A stretch of 15,069 bases of DNA from an uncultured Veillonella sp. GTDB lineage: Bacteria; Bacillota; Negativicutes; Veillonellales; Veillonellaceae. The stretch's first letter is position 1. Each line of letters begins with the position of its first letter. Made by a program: the position numbers and the translations under genes. The stretch covers positions 1-15,069 of the forward strand of contig USQK01000041.1 of assembly GCA_900556785.1 (NCBI GenBank), given 5' to 3'. Below are positions 15,031 through 15,069 of the stretch, one piece after another. The notes below the pieces were generated by a model that saw only the letters and a program-made list of their open reading frames with translations, did no database searches and was not told where the DNA came from.

Positions 15031-15051
15031 ATTAAATCTATTAGATTTAAT
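15031..15051. promoter_or_regulatory. Candidate operator dyad 2 upstream of the efflux operon
   Basis: ATTAAATCTA (15031-15040) and TAGATTTAAT (15042-15051) form a perfect 10-bp palindrome around one central T. The 9-mer CTATTAGAT is shared with dyad 1 (15002-15010 and 15038-15046), 36 bp apart, which suggests one regulator binding twice. The surrounding DNA is extremely AT-rich, so chance symmetry is a concern. Confidence 0.55.
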
Positions 15052-15069
15052 TATATATTTTATACAATT

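Overview
This window carries a chromosomal replication origin and its gene cluster, from a low-GC Firmicute that has an outer membrane. The order rpmH (divergent) / dnaA - oriC - dnaN - yaaA - recF - DUF721 gene - remB-like gene - gyrB is the classic Bacillus-type origin order. At the other end lies a lipoprotein adaptor plus RND permease pair, which implies a two-membrane envelope. Together with moderate AT-richness and the protein sequences, this points to the Negativicutes, most likely Veillonella or a close relative. The genus is inferred from recalled protein character, not from a database search.

Layout. Positions 1-32 are the 5' end of rpmH (L34) on the minus strand, with a full-consensus promoter at 88-116. 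Positions 137-811 hold three related, nested inverted-repeat elements with a nearly invariant loop and differing but self-complementary stems. They are not explained by any gene and are the most unusual part of the window. Positions 777-1077 hold forward-oriented DnaA boxes in front of dnaA (1089-2666). Positions 2658-2980 hold the second half of a bipartite origin: inverted DnaA boxes, then a DnaA box, a GC cluster and a DnaA-trio tract like that of the B. subtilis unwinding site, then AT-rich DNA. From 2993 to 10089 a tightly packed plus-strand run encodes dnaN, yaaA, recF, a DUF721/DciA-like protein with a zinc ribbon, a RemB-like regulator, gyrB and a lysine-permease-like transporter, ended by a strong intrinsic terminator.

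A separate plus-strand unit follows: three 22-bp-phased 12-mers, a good promoter and a YbjQ/UPF0145 gene (10290-10607). Two back-to-back hairpin terminators (10613-10723) separate it from a convergent minus-strand operon. In that operon a membrane-fusion lipoprotein (13837-14901) and an RND pump permease (10778-13840) overlap by ATGA. Upstream of the operon are two perfect AT-rich dyads that look like operators, for a regulator that is not in the window.

Functionally, the left two thirds is initiation and elongation of replication (DnaA, clamp, RecF, gyrase B, a possible helicase loader) with the cis sites on which DnaA acts. The right third is envelope transport and efflux. No insertion sequence, CRISPR array, tRNA or rRNA gene was seen.
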